DNA from: Styela clava
Lineage: Eukaryota; Chordata; Ascidiacea; Stolidobranchia; Styelidae
NCBI RefSeq assembly: GCF_964204865.1
Contig: NC_135250.1
Span: 24,791,395-24,855,394, forward strand
Length of the DNA stretch: 64,000 bases
Reading direction: 5' to 3'
Under the pieces are notes generated by a model, which saw only the letters and a program-made list of their open reading frames with translations, searched no databases and was not told where the DNA came from. This document shows, one piece after another, positions 51,442 through 62,100 of the stretch. The number at the start of each line of letters is the position of its first letter. Within the stretch, counting starts at the first letter, position 1. The position numbers were made by a program, and so were the translations under genes.

Positions 51442-52618
51442 TAGGGTTAGTTCGGATACCAATAATTTATACTATCCGGATAACGGATATATCCGGGTAT
51501 TTCGTATTTTAACTATCCGGTTAACCGGATAGTTGCTGCTAATTTCAGAGAACCGATCTCACAAGATTTTTTGCGGCGAATTGACTAAAAACCACCACAC
51601 AGTTCTATTGTAAATACGTACATATGCATTATTTAGCTCGAATAAAAATGATTTTGCATTTTGATGTTGCATGTGTCAATAAATAAAAATTTAAGCTCTG
51701 TAATCGTACAGAAGTACAGCTGAATAATATAATGACATTTTTTTTAAGTACTGTGTCCCAATTGTCTTTCCCTGGACTGCTAAGTTATTTTCTCATATTC
51801 AAATCCTATGTAAAGATTTATATTATTTCTACTTTATTGTTAAATTTTTTCAAAAGTTTCTTTTTGTGTCTAGAGCATATTTTCTTTAAATTTTGACTCG
51901 TACTAAATTTTGGTGTCTCAGACTCACGATGACCATTTCTTTAAGCTTTTAAGTTCAATTAGTTTAGAATAGATTTATTTCGGCTGGTATATCTATTGAT
52001 TCGATTGATACATGGAAATTTGAAAAAACATATATACCAAAGTTAAAAGCAAGCACATAACTTTGGGTCGTGTACTCAAAATTTTGAAATGCTACACAGA
52101 TTACATGGAATCGGAAGTGTTGTGAAATGAGTCCTCAAAATTCAAACTGGTTTACATCATGATGAAATGCGTTCCTTCAATACACGCCAACAACTAAAAG
52201 CCACACCCGACGAAAAAGCAACAAACTCACACCCACCCAACCAATGCTTTTCAACTGAATTCGTTTAAGTTAGTCTTGCTTAAACTTTCCCTCCAGTTCG
52301 AATCTAACTTTATAAAGCAAATGAGCTCTTTTAATAAGCGCAATATTCACATTTGTTCTGCGTGTTTCGTGATGTAATAGTGAAGTTCACTCCAGCATTC
52401 TACGGATGGCTAAAATATAGGCAGATTAGAGTGGGGAAAGTTGTTATTATATGCTCTGGGAGATGTCAGTCGCCACTCAACAAAAAATATAAAAATCGCT
52501 AATGCGCATATGCATTATTTATACTGCTCCATTATCCGGTTAACCGTCACAATAATATCAGATAACAAAAATAACTCTTGGTTAACCGGTTAACCGCTAT
52601 CCGGATAATCCAACCCTA
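51442..52618. mobile_element. Non-autonomous hAT element with ATCCGGATA/GGTTAACC subterminal motifs
   Basis: 1177 bp from TAGGGTTAG to CCAACCCTA, flanked by a perfect 8 bp duplication GTTCCCAC (51434-51441 and 52619-52626). Both ends carry palindromic ATCCGGATA and GGTTAACCGG motifs just inside the termini. No coding capacity seen. It is nested in the 15.9 kb hAT element. Confidence 0.85.
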
Positions 52619-52786
52619 GTTCCCACTGAGTGAGCGAGACGTGAAGTGGAACGTAGGTAATTATTACGTCACAATAATAACGTAGCGAAGCGTGAGAACG
52701 CGTTGCGTATAATAAAAATACATCGTCCCTCGTTTCTATGGAAGTTTTGTAAGCAAAACATGAACGAATCCATGTTTCTAAGACAA

Positions 52787-52890
52787 AATAAGCACGTTAC
52801 TCAAAAATAAGCACTTTTCTTAGAAATAAGCACATCGTTACTTTATAAGACACGCGCTAGAAAATAAGCACAAATCTTAGAAATAAGCAC
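52787..52890 (+). repeat. Five AATAAGCAC subterminal repeats of the composite hAT
   Basis: AATAAGCAC occurs at 52787, 52806, 52825, 52863 and 52882, all in the same direction, directly inside the right terminal repeat. The spacing (19, 19, 38, 19) is regular: multiples of 19 bases. This suggests transposase binding sites on one helix face pattern (inference). Confidence 0.8.
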
Positions 52891-52913
52891 GGTATGGCAA
52901 CCCTGGTTATAAT

Positions 52914-53734
52914 ATATGTAAATGATAACCGTTTGTTCGCACTTCTCAGAAATGATAATTTTTTAAAGCGGAATCAACATGTGTTGAAATATAGACGGAA
53001 TTTATGGGGGGAGTTAGGAGTTTGTGTCTCCCTCACATTTGTCCACAAATTGCAACAGTAGTAAAGAAGAACCAGGCACAACAGCCCCACTGACTTTCAC
53101 CATTATTATTCTATACCTGTTTTTTAAATACAGGGTATGTTGTATTTACATGAATAAAATTCCCTTTCACTGATCTTCTTTGTTTATTATTATTTTATAG
53201 AAAAATATATTTATAAGTAGAAATTGTTCATGTTTTGTGATAGGTATGGCACAAAATTTAAAGTGCTCAATAGTGTGCCGCAATATAAAAAGGTTGGGAA
53301 CCACTGAGTAGAAGGTTACTACTTTTTTCTGATTGCTACGAGATCCGATACTTTAATCAAACAACTTATTGTTGTTCCATTATTATTCATGTTAACACCT
53401 TTTTGACCTCCATGCATATTTATTTTAACTTTGCTCTGGTATTACTAAAATCATGATCTGATTTAAATAAAGATATATATGCCAACAACTTTGCACAAAT
53501 GATCCTGATATAATGTATTAATAAAAGTTATGCCGAACGGCTTTCGCTTTTGATAGAGGAAATATGGGAAATAATTGAAATATAAGATTGGCAATAACCT
53601 ATCATGGTGGTAAATTAATGCGTTGAGGTATGCGTTGTAGCAAGAAAAGTATCATCATTGGCCAGTGCCATAACACTTTCATAAAATATCTCTCACTAGC
53701 TGCAATCAATCAGAATCGTTATTGAAGATGGGAC
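52914..53734. other. Spacer with one hAT terminus
   Basis: No gene seen. At about 53240-53308 the plus strand ends GCAATATAAAAAGGTTGGGA then ACCACTGAG, the reverse complement of a CAGTGGTTCCCAACC hAT terminus. The matching end was not found. Confidence 0.5.
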
Positions 53735-53742
53735 TATATAGT

Positions 53743-55960
53743 TAGGCTTGCACGTAATTGACAAAAATCAATTCCGTGATTACGGCCAAATCGATTATGT
53801 AATGACCCCGTAATTGCGATATTTTTTCACACATTTAAACCTATCATAACAACTAATTGAATCCACTTCTTTTCCGAATGGGACATCGAAGTTTGGTTTT
53901 CATATTCCTGGCAATACTATACGCCGGCGACAGATGTTAAAGACAAATATCAAGGAGTGAATTCAAATTAATTTTATTCTGATTTTTATCTTTTGTGTTA
54001 GTTTTGATTTTCCTTTATCACCTTCGCCAGTGTAGCAAGACTCTCGTGGGCCCCCCCGCAAAAATATTTTGTGGAAATGACCCTAAAAACTCTCGGACAT
54101 AAGCTAAAACAACGCTTTTTTTTTATTTCGTCAAAAAGCATAACATGTCTCTATAAAAAGGCAATGGTAACCTAAAATTTCCGCTTATCTTGGTTACTTT
54201 AATTTTTTTCATACGTGCTTCCTCTTCTGCCCTTTTTCTGCGTTTCTGTGCGCCACTGAGAGGTTTTGCTTTCGACATCATTCTGACAACCTTCGTAATT
54301 TTGCCGTGCGATCAAACTACAAGACGCTGAAAATCGACGACTCCCTGGCATTGTTACGTAACAAACCGATTTAAGCAGAACTAATATCAACGTTATAAGA
54401 TGTGCATTACTGGTTTTGCAATGCAGCTTTTGGTTTTGCGGCTTAAATTTCTAAATTCTAACCGTTTGGGCCCCTTTGCGCTGTGGGCCCTCCCGCGACC
54501 GCGGGGGTTGCGGGGGCGGATGCTACGCCACTGACCTTCGCAAATTAACCGTCCCAATTTCACGCGATCGATTTTTATCAATATTGACTCTGATATTCGG
54601 ATATTTATGAAACGATAGTTGACTTTTTGAAAATCGACTTTCGTATTAAATAAAAATTTCGGTTTTCTAATCTATTAATCAACTACGAGCGTATTCTCAT
54701 GTTTGATTATACTTGCACTTGCCTCGCGACGAAGACTTGTTATTGCACCGTTTTCGACTTTACTACCTAGTTAGTTACCTTTTTAGAATAATTATTGATG
54801 CCGACTTATTTACGATATTCCGATTACCATGCTTCATTTTAAATTAAATCATTTTGCGGTCTAAATGTTATACCATTATTTGCGATAAATTTAGATCAAA
54901 TATATATTAATTATTTGCGCATAATTTAAATACCGTACTCATATGACATGCCTTCCCCGAAAATACAAAGTTATATCGCAAAACAATGCATTTTGTGACA
55001 TTTATTTGGCACTCACGGAAAAATTAACTTATTTTTCCAACTCAAGTCGACGATCCAAGACAAGAAGATTGACACAAGTTTGTTTGGTCGAGTGCCGGTG
55101 GTATTCGAGTCAATGGTAAAATCAAAATAAGTTGCCGCATTTGGTAAAGTTAATCATATTTGGCCGAATTATTGCGAGGCATTGTGGAAAACATATTGAG
55201 CAAGGCCAAGTCCGGATAGATATATAACGATGAAACCGGTAACAGAACATCAAGATTTTGTAATAGAAAATGGATCTCGCACAGAATAAACACATTGGCT
55301 CATACTTGATTATATTTGATAGTAGTTAATTTTAAGACAAAAAGATGATCGTCAAAATTTATAAATCTCGTTGGATTGGTTAAATATATTACAATGATCA
55401 GGACATTTCTAATTAAATACTGTGCAAGGATAGTTATACATTTAGGCTACAATTTAGCTTTTTTCGAATTTTAATCATTCATTGTGGTGGGGAATTCCCA
55501 CTATTTAAATACGGGTAACTATAATAATAGAATAGGATTCTGGATTCGATTCAAGTATTCTAGAACAGCGGTTCCCACCCGCCGGTCCGCGGACCGGCAC
55601 CAGTCTGCGAAGGATTTTTACCGGTCCGCGGGAAATCCCGTCGTTTTGTTGTTTCTCTGCTGTCTCAATCGCTTTACCGATGTCGAAGTTGCGATGGTTT
55701 ATTACGCAACTTCTCTTCAGTCGTCATATTGCTGTTTGATAAGCGCGACATTAATTATCACGGCGACGTATTGGCAAGAAGAAAGACTCCAACTTCTTTT
55801 ATACTCATTAAACCTCATTTTTTTTACAATAGACTGCTTTGAAGAGAGCTCGTTTCAATCGCGAAAACGCTCGACCAATAATTACGACTTTACGTAATTC
55901 GTAACTTCCCTTCCGTAACTCGAAATAATTCCGTAAATCCGTAAATTACGTGCAAGCCTA
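53743..55960. mobile_element. Non-autonomous hAT element, TAGGCTTGCACGTAATT ends (copy 2, inverted)
   Basis: Begins TAGGCTTGCACGTAATTGAC and ends GTAAATTACGTGCAAGCCTA. The flanks share ATATAGT (53736-53742 and 55961-55967), a 7-8 bp duplication. Its sequence is the reverse complement of 10698-12441 along most of its length, including a GGTCCGCGGACCGG block near 55590. It is longer because a 506 bp hAT MITE inserted at 54028-54533. Confidence 0.85.
54028..54533. mobile_element. hAT MITE nested in copy 2
   Basis: 506 bp from CAGTGTAGC to GCTACGCCACTG, with the perfect 8 bp duplication ACCTTCGC at 54020-54027 and 54534-54541. Copy 1 at 10698-12441 has the uninterrupted site with a single ACCTTCGC-equivalent, which proves the insertion. 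G/C-rich GGGCCC motifs lie near both ends. Confidence 0.92.
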
Positions 55961-55967
55961 ATATAGT

Positions 55968-57983
55968 ACATGAAGGAAATACAGTATAGTAAATGATTTC
56001 TTTTGTAGTTCAACAGATCGTTTTTAATTTTTGTCATAATCGTATTCGAAAGTTAGATTTATACGTGTGACATAATTTTATGCTCGCGCATCTACATAAC
56101 ATCTTCTACGCATCAGCTGCTGAATCTTACCAAATTCGGAAAAAACTGTTACCTGTGTTTTAACTGCAAAACAGAAGTCTTTTTAGATTCAGTAGTAGTG
56201 TCGATCTTCGATATCTACGTTACGATTGGTGTTTCTCGTTTGAAGTATAACATGAAAAAGGTTATTATTGCGTAGAATAATTATGTAACCAATATCTTTC
56301 TAAGCCTCAACCAAAATAATTCTATTGCCTAGTTTTCCTTCCTTATATCGATTTCTTCAAAAATTTGAGTCTTTCAGTTAATAATTGATTAACTTATTTC
56401 CATACTTGTCGCCCTTGCCTATAACGTGACGTTTGTGAAGCTTTTAGACCAAGATCGATCACGCCGAACTCTTACACCAGTTATGTCTTCAGTGCTATGT
56501 AAGATATCTTATTCGTGAATATCTCTTTAAATAATTTGAATTAATTTGAACAACAACGGAAACTTAGTTAGCCCTTAATTAATTATTAATTGCTGTTACC
56601 ATTTCCTCCACATCAAGTGGACTCGATATTTCACCCCTAATCTTTCCATTTACGCGTAGACTATATCGCACCGTCAATCAATCTATAGTCCGCCGTTTTC
56701 TCGGAAACCCTTACTGATACTGAAGTGAATTAAATGGTAAATGTATCTGATCTGGCTGATTTAATATCTGTCATTATTTATTCGTATCTTTGCATTGTAT
56801 ACTTATTCACTTATAACATCACCCAAATTACCTGGAAAATAAATAAAATTTGGGCTTCATGCTACTAAATTGAAATATTTATTTGGATAAACCAAAACTA
56901 TCATTTTCATAAATCCAATTTGACAATGGATATAAATTTGGCAAAAAAATGAATTGCTGCAGTGATGGGGCTTGCATTTGAATAATCGTATTAAAGATTT
57001 CCCTGTCTGTCGCATATGCTTCAGCTAGTTTTTTGACATTCGTGTCCATATGTTTGATCACTGCTCGTTTTTGGAAGGTTGTTTTAAATTATTGGACTCG
57101 AAATGGACTTATGGGTTAGGGATGACATATGCATAAATTGTATCGCCACACCCACAAGAAGTATCTGCGGTACTGTACTACACTAGATCCAGTTACCGGT
57201 AGCTGTTAATAGTTCCAGCTTCGTTCGGGATATGGCTTTGAGGGAATTGCGGGTAGAATGTTCTGTTTTGGCTTTCGCGCTCGTATATCTGAGCATTGCT
57301 CTCTTCGGCATGAAGTTTTGGCATCGTCTACATATGACATCATCAACACGCATATAATTTGTAAACTATACGATGTCAGTACCATCACAAACCGCACCAT
57401 TACAACACGGCATGCGTTTTTTTGTGCTTTTATTACAATCATCTTATGAATAGAATATGCATAAAACAGTTATTTACTTAAACAATATTATAATAATTCA
57501 AACACGAAAGAAATCATAATAGAACGATTAATATAATATTAACGATTTTAACACTCATAGTTAACTATTTCACGTTCAAAATCTTATCATAATCTTACCA
57601 TAAAATAACCAGAAGCTAGAATTAATTTTTCGAAAAATTAATTGTTAATAATAGAGCATTTGTTATAGTTTTTACCTCAAATATATTACCAAGATTTGTA
57701 AAGAAAGAATTGCTTCGTCACGGAGTCCACAATACTTGTAAATTGTGAATCCGAAAACAAAAATTAAAAGAAGAAGCAAAACGATCAAGTGAAGTAAACG
57801 ATAGAACTGGACCAACGCGATGTCTTTTCAAAAGCTCATTTACACGATCTAGTGGTTTGAGCTTCTCTAGTGTCATCTATTGACGGTTTGTGAAATTATG
57901 ACAGACCCATCACCGCCAGGAAGAAACGCAGTGCTGATTATATTCACAGTCCTTATGTAGTTAACTTTTGAGAATCTTTTCTC
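55968..57983. other. Intergenic region below the second receptor gene
   Basis: About 2 kb with no recognised exon. In particular no phosphatase-domain exon is seen on the minus strand, which supports the second receptor gene ending at 58368. Confidence 0.5.
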
Positions 57984-57989
57984 TTTATT
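57984..57989 (-). terminator. Candidate polyadenylation signal, second receptor gene
   Basis: TTTATT on the plus strand (AATAAA on the coding strand) about 380 bases beyond the stop; the first clear match downstream. Confidence 0.35.
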
Positions 57990-58367
57990 AGACACGAGAA
58001 CACAATAAAACACAAATTAGTTGTTGGGGTGGAAGTAACAACGATCAATAGAAAATTGGTAAACTTTTCAAGTACCGCTTTTTGATTTTCATTATTGTAA
58101 TATAATGGAAAGCGCCGAATTAACAGAACTAGTTTATAAACAGAAGTCGTTTATAAGAATGCATGACAATACATGTCTACGGCATAGCACAAGGAGCTCA
58201 ATACACTCTCAGTCAGCAAGTGAATAGAGACAAATAATGTCCTGGTCCGGCTGTAACATAGAAATGTCGATCGATACCAAACACGACTGTTAACAGTGTT
58301 TGATAAAATTCAACATGCTTTCTTCCATTTTGAGATGTTCGAGTAGATACTGTGTAGCTGAAGTTCA

Positions 58368-59101
58368 TTAGGCGTTGTAAGTTTCGTACGCTGATTCTTC
58401 TTGTGTTTGCTTAGTTGTCACAGGAAAAGCTTGTTCGTAACCGGCAGTTTCTTGTAGCACGTTTGAAAATGATGGTTGATAAACTGGGTCGTTGGAGAAA
58501 GTTGCTGATTAATTGAAAAAAAAAATATTTGAACAACTATAGCAGAAATATAAATTAAATTTAAAATATTGACGAACAGATAGCTCAAAGTGAGACACCT
58601 ATTCGAATAATTTCCTTTTATCACTTAGGAGCAAATGAAATAATAATGCGAAATATAACGTTTGTATGACTTAACGATACAAAAAATATTAGACACATCT
58701 TTGTCATATTTTAGTAGTCTGGGATAGGAATGACTCCTGAGAAGGAATTTTCTCGGGTTCTTCCAAATTTACTTAATTTTTCATGTTCAAATATTTTTCC
58801 ATTGATGATGAAAGGAAAGCTGGTGAATGTCATATGTACTTTTTAAATGTTTAGAATATTCTATATGTTGACAAGAAATAATATTTTGAGCGTGAAAGGG
58901 CGATTTTCGGAACTAATAAATTTTCACAACCTTTTTCTTGTATAGTTTCGTAATTATGTTCTTTCGCTTCGGCAATTTTCTTCAACTTTTTTATCTTCTT
59001 CATCAGTTTGTATATGATTAAGGCAAAGACTACGTAGAAAATCAAAGGAATAAGAAAACCGATCACAAAACTGACGATGTTGAACTCGAACGATTTCTTT
59101 T
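58368..59101 (-). CDS. Second receptor, transmembrane and tyrosine-rich tail exons
   Basis: Exon 59101-58931 enters in phase 1 and encodes a helix (FNIVSFVIGFLIPLIFYVVF, then ALIIY) followed by a lysine-rich stop-transfer stretch (KLMKKIKKLKK) and HNYETIQEK. Its donor is AAAAAG|GTTGTG. Exon 58504-58368 joins in phase 1 and supplies NDPVYQPSF, TAGYEQAF and SAYETYNA before TAA. The tail of about 65 residues holds five tyrosines after HN-YETI. YETI fits a YxxI/L motif, but spacing to the next tyrosine (15 residues) does not match a classical ITAM. They are possible SH2-binding sites when phosphorylated (inference). Confidence 0.8.
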
Positions 59102-62100
59102 CTAAAAAATTATATAACCGTAACAAAAACTTAAATATTAAAGATTTTTTTAATATTATTGGAAGATTTATATTTCAGTGAGTGTTTACCAAATTTCCCT
59201 ATGGTTTGAAGGAAATGAACAGTTTAATGCAGAGGCGTGCAACTGTTTTGCGCAATGGGCCACAAACTACAAGTATAGTGATACCGCGGGCCAGACCATC
59301 GAACAACTGAGAACTGTTTGAGCGGATACGAAAAGGGGGCATTGTTACGTCACTTTTTGTATCTTGCTGATTGACCAATGTCACGAAGTGAACGAGGAAG
59401 GGTCCATAGACTTATACTGCAGTCAAAAATGCCAATGACGTCGTTACAATTCAGAATAAGTTTTTAAATTAATAGGCTATGAAGTCTGTAGCGGGCCACC
59501 TAAATAGGTAACGCGGGCCGTGCTGTGGCCCGCGGGCCGTATGTTGCACGCCTCTGGTTTAATGTCTCACGTCAACTGGTTTTTGCTAAAGTTGAAAGTT
59601 ACTGTCATGAACTTTCGATTGGAATATTATATAGTTCTCAGAACATAATCAGTTAGTATTTAAATAATTTTTCTCTTGAATTATTTCCTGAAACTTGAAA
59701 CTGATTTAGGTTTCAGCCGAAATCATACATCAACAAAGTAAACACGGTTCGCTAATATTGGCTCTTTAATAACAAACAAACTTTCAATATGTTCATCCTA
59801 TGCCCTATGGTATTTTCATACTTTTTTACTCTGTAAATACAAGGATTGAAACTTAATTAGCGGGATCTCTACAATTTAATAAGGATAATGCACAAACCAC
59901 TCTCCATGAATTTCATATTAGTGAGTGAATTCTCATGATTACTTCCAATTACGTAAATGCAAATATTCGAACTTATAACAATTGAATTCAATTTATACCA
60001 GTTGGGTTTCCCACACAAAAACCTTTGACAGGCCAAACGCAATTGAATATGTTTATAGATGCCGAATAGTTACGATTTGGTTCTGGTTGAATGAAATACA
60101 CGTATCTACGCTAATTGCTTCCATGATTGCATAATCTGATTTGTTTTGGGTCTCGTGTTTGATGGGGTATTGCCTATTTACGCAAAGCATAAATCTATTT
60201 ATATATATTTTTTTCTTTGTTGCTGCCGTGTCAAGAAATCTATTCTATTTGTACTAATTCTACCTTTAGAAATGGGCTTGTGACCATGTTTTGAAAATAA
60301 AAGAGAAATTTTAAAAGTAACTCACTCAATAGTATTGACGGACTCGTTCGCATGCAAATATCATTTCCACAAGGCGTTGTTGACACGAGGAAGGCACTAC
60401 AGAAAGAAAAGTAACATTATGTGAAATAGTCCTATTAAATACGGTTTGAGTTAGAAATTGTTTTCAGAGCAGCGCGTTCGTTATGCACATCTAATACCAG
60501 ATTATTGTCGATTAAATACTAGCATACCTGTAAGATTTTTTTTCGTTAAGTTTCCGATTCTGTCCTACAAATATTGCGTTCTTTCCGACATCTCTCCGCC
60601 GCCTTCTCTTCTTAGGCAAGGCATCGATTGTTTGAGTGACGTTACAAGATGATTCAGAACCATCGCCAAGTTTGACAACTTGTTCATTGCCAGTAAATCT
60701 GCCATGGTGGTAGAACGGTAGAAAAAAGTTGATAAAAGTTAGAAGTAATCATTTAAGAGAGACGGGGTCTGTTACATGTAAAATTGTGAGATCAAACCAT
60801 ATCCCTGTAAAAGGTATTAATGTTCCATTTTACGAATATTCCAGTCTGTAAGTCATCAGCAAATTTTAATCTGTGAACCTATTGATTACTTTCCATGGCT
60901 ATCATATAATAACAGTCATTTAAAAAATTATCTGTACTAATTTTACAGCGTACCTGTGAACTAGCAACGCTACAGCGATATATTCCGTTGTTGAGCTCTG
61001 AGCATTAATCAAATTCTCCATCCTAAAATTTGTGTTTTCGCCGGACGATCCATCATTTACGATAATAAATAAACAGCTAAATGGAATGAACATATTTTCA
61101 AGAAAGCAATGTAAAAATATTCTGACACAAATGACTAATATAATGGACGTTTCCCTGAGCCTTGACCCTTTAAAAATTCTCCCTATACTTTACCATTGCA
61201 AACAACATGTTGAAAATTACTATTTTTAGCAAAAAAATCATTAAACCAAGTGCCGTAACGAATGTCAATCGTTGCGTTATGGGGCATCATTTGACTCAGA
61301 TGAAATTATAAAAAACTGAAAGTAATAGCCTTAATACTTTCCCCCCCTTTCTCGTGTTTTTACAATTGGAAACAGCAATTTGAATTTAGCAAAGCCACCC
61401 ATAGATTTTATTCTCACAATACATACCTCAGTAAACCGTTGCTTTCATCAGGTTTAGTCACGGTTACTTTGTGAATCCCGTTACTATTGGTGGCCTCATC
61501 AGAAACAATTGGTTTCGCGAGTTCACTCGGAGCTGTTGATAAAAAATTGGAAAACCCAGGCTTAAATATATAAACAGTAAAAACAATTTATTAATTTATG
61601 CGAGCTAGTTTTTCATGAGGTGATACAAAAGATTTTAAACAATTTAATTTTCTCATTCAGTAACATGAAAGTATGTAGACGATATTTTATTTCTTACGAG
61701 TATTTCGATTCTTTTGTAGATTGTAATCAAGATTTGGGTATATCTTCGTAATGACAATAAATAGTCATACACAGAACTTGGTACAATAATGAATAAAATT
61801 ATGTTGGTTTTATTCATTTGAAACAACAGATATGGGTAGGAGTTTTCCTTTTAACCGTGGCTTGCATTAAAGAAAATATTATTATAACTTATAAATTGAC
61901 ATTAAATTGCGGCGTAAAAACATTGATCTGTCGCGTTGAAATATTAGTTATCGAAGTCAAGTAAGTATACTGTTATCATATCTAAACATTGAATGATAGC
62001 ACGAGCAAATATAGTTTCGAATCGGTGCCAAAATTATATGGCTTAAACATATCACCACGCTGTAATGAACAAAATGAATGATTTCTTACACAAGTGCTTA

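Larger units (their letters stand above)
37003..52905. mobile_element. Composite hAT transposon, 15.9 kb, with nested insertions
   Basis: Starts CAGGGTTGCCATCGACC and ends ATGGCAACCCTG, a perfect 12 bp terminal inverted repeat. It is flanked by the 8 bp direct repeat GTTATAAT at 36995-37002 and 52906-52913, as expected for hAT. A decayed hAT transposase lies near the left end on the minus strand. The unit contains a Ty3/gypsy element (39798-46960) and two further hAT elements (47168-48996 and 51442-52618), each with its own target duplication. Subtracting these and their duplications leaves about 5.7 kb, a plausible size for an autonomous hAT element. Five AATAAGCAC motifs cluster just inside the right end. 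Confidence 0.88.

Noticed and set aside
58851..58930. Reading the second receptor's transmembrane exon straight through to a stop, giving a tail ending KYYFLSTYRIF.
   Set aside because: A donor at AAAAAG|GTTGTG joins in phase to exon 58504-58368, which has a good acceptor and tyrosine-rich coding sequence. The read-through form may exist as an isoform but is less likely.
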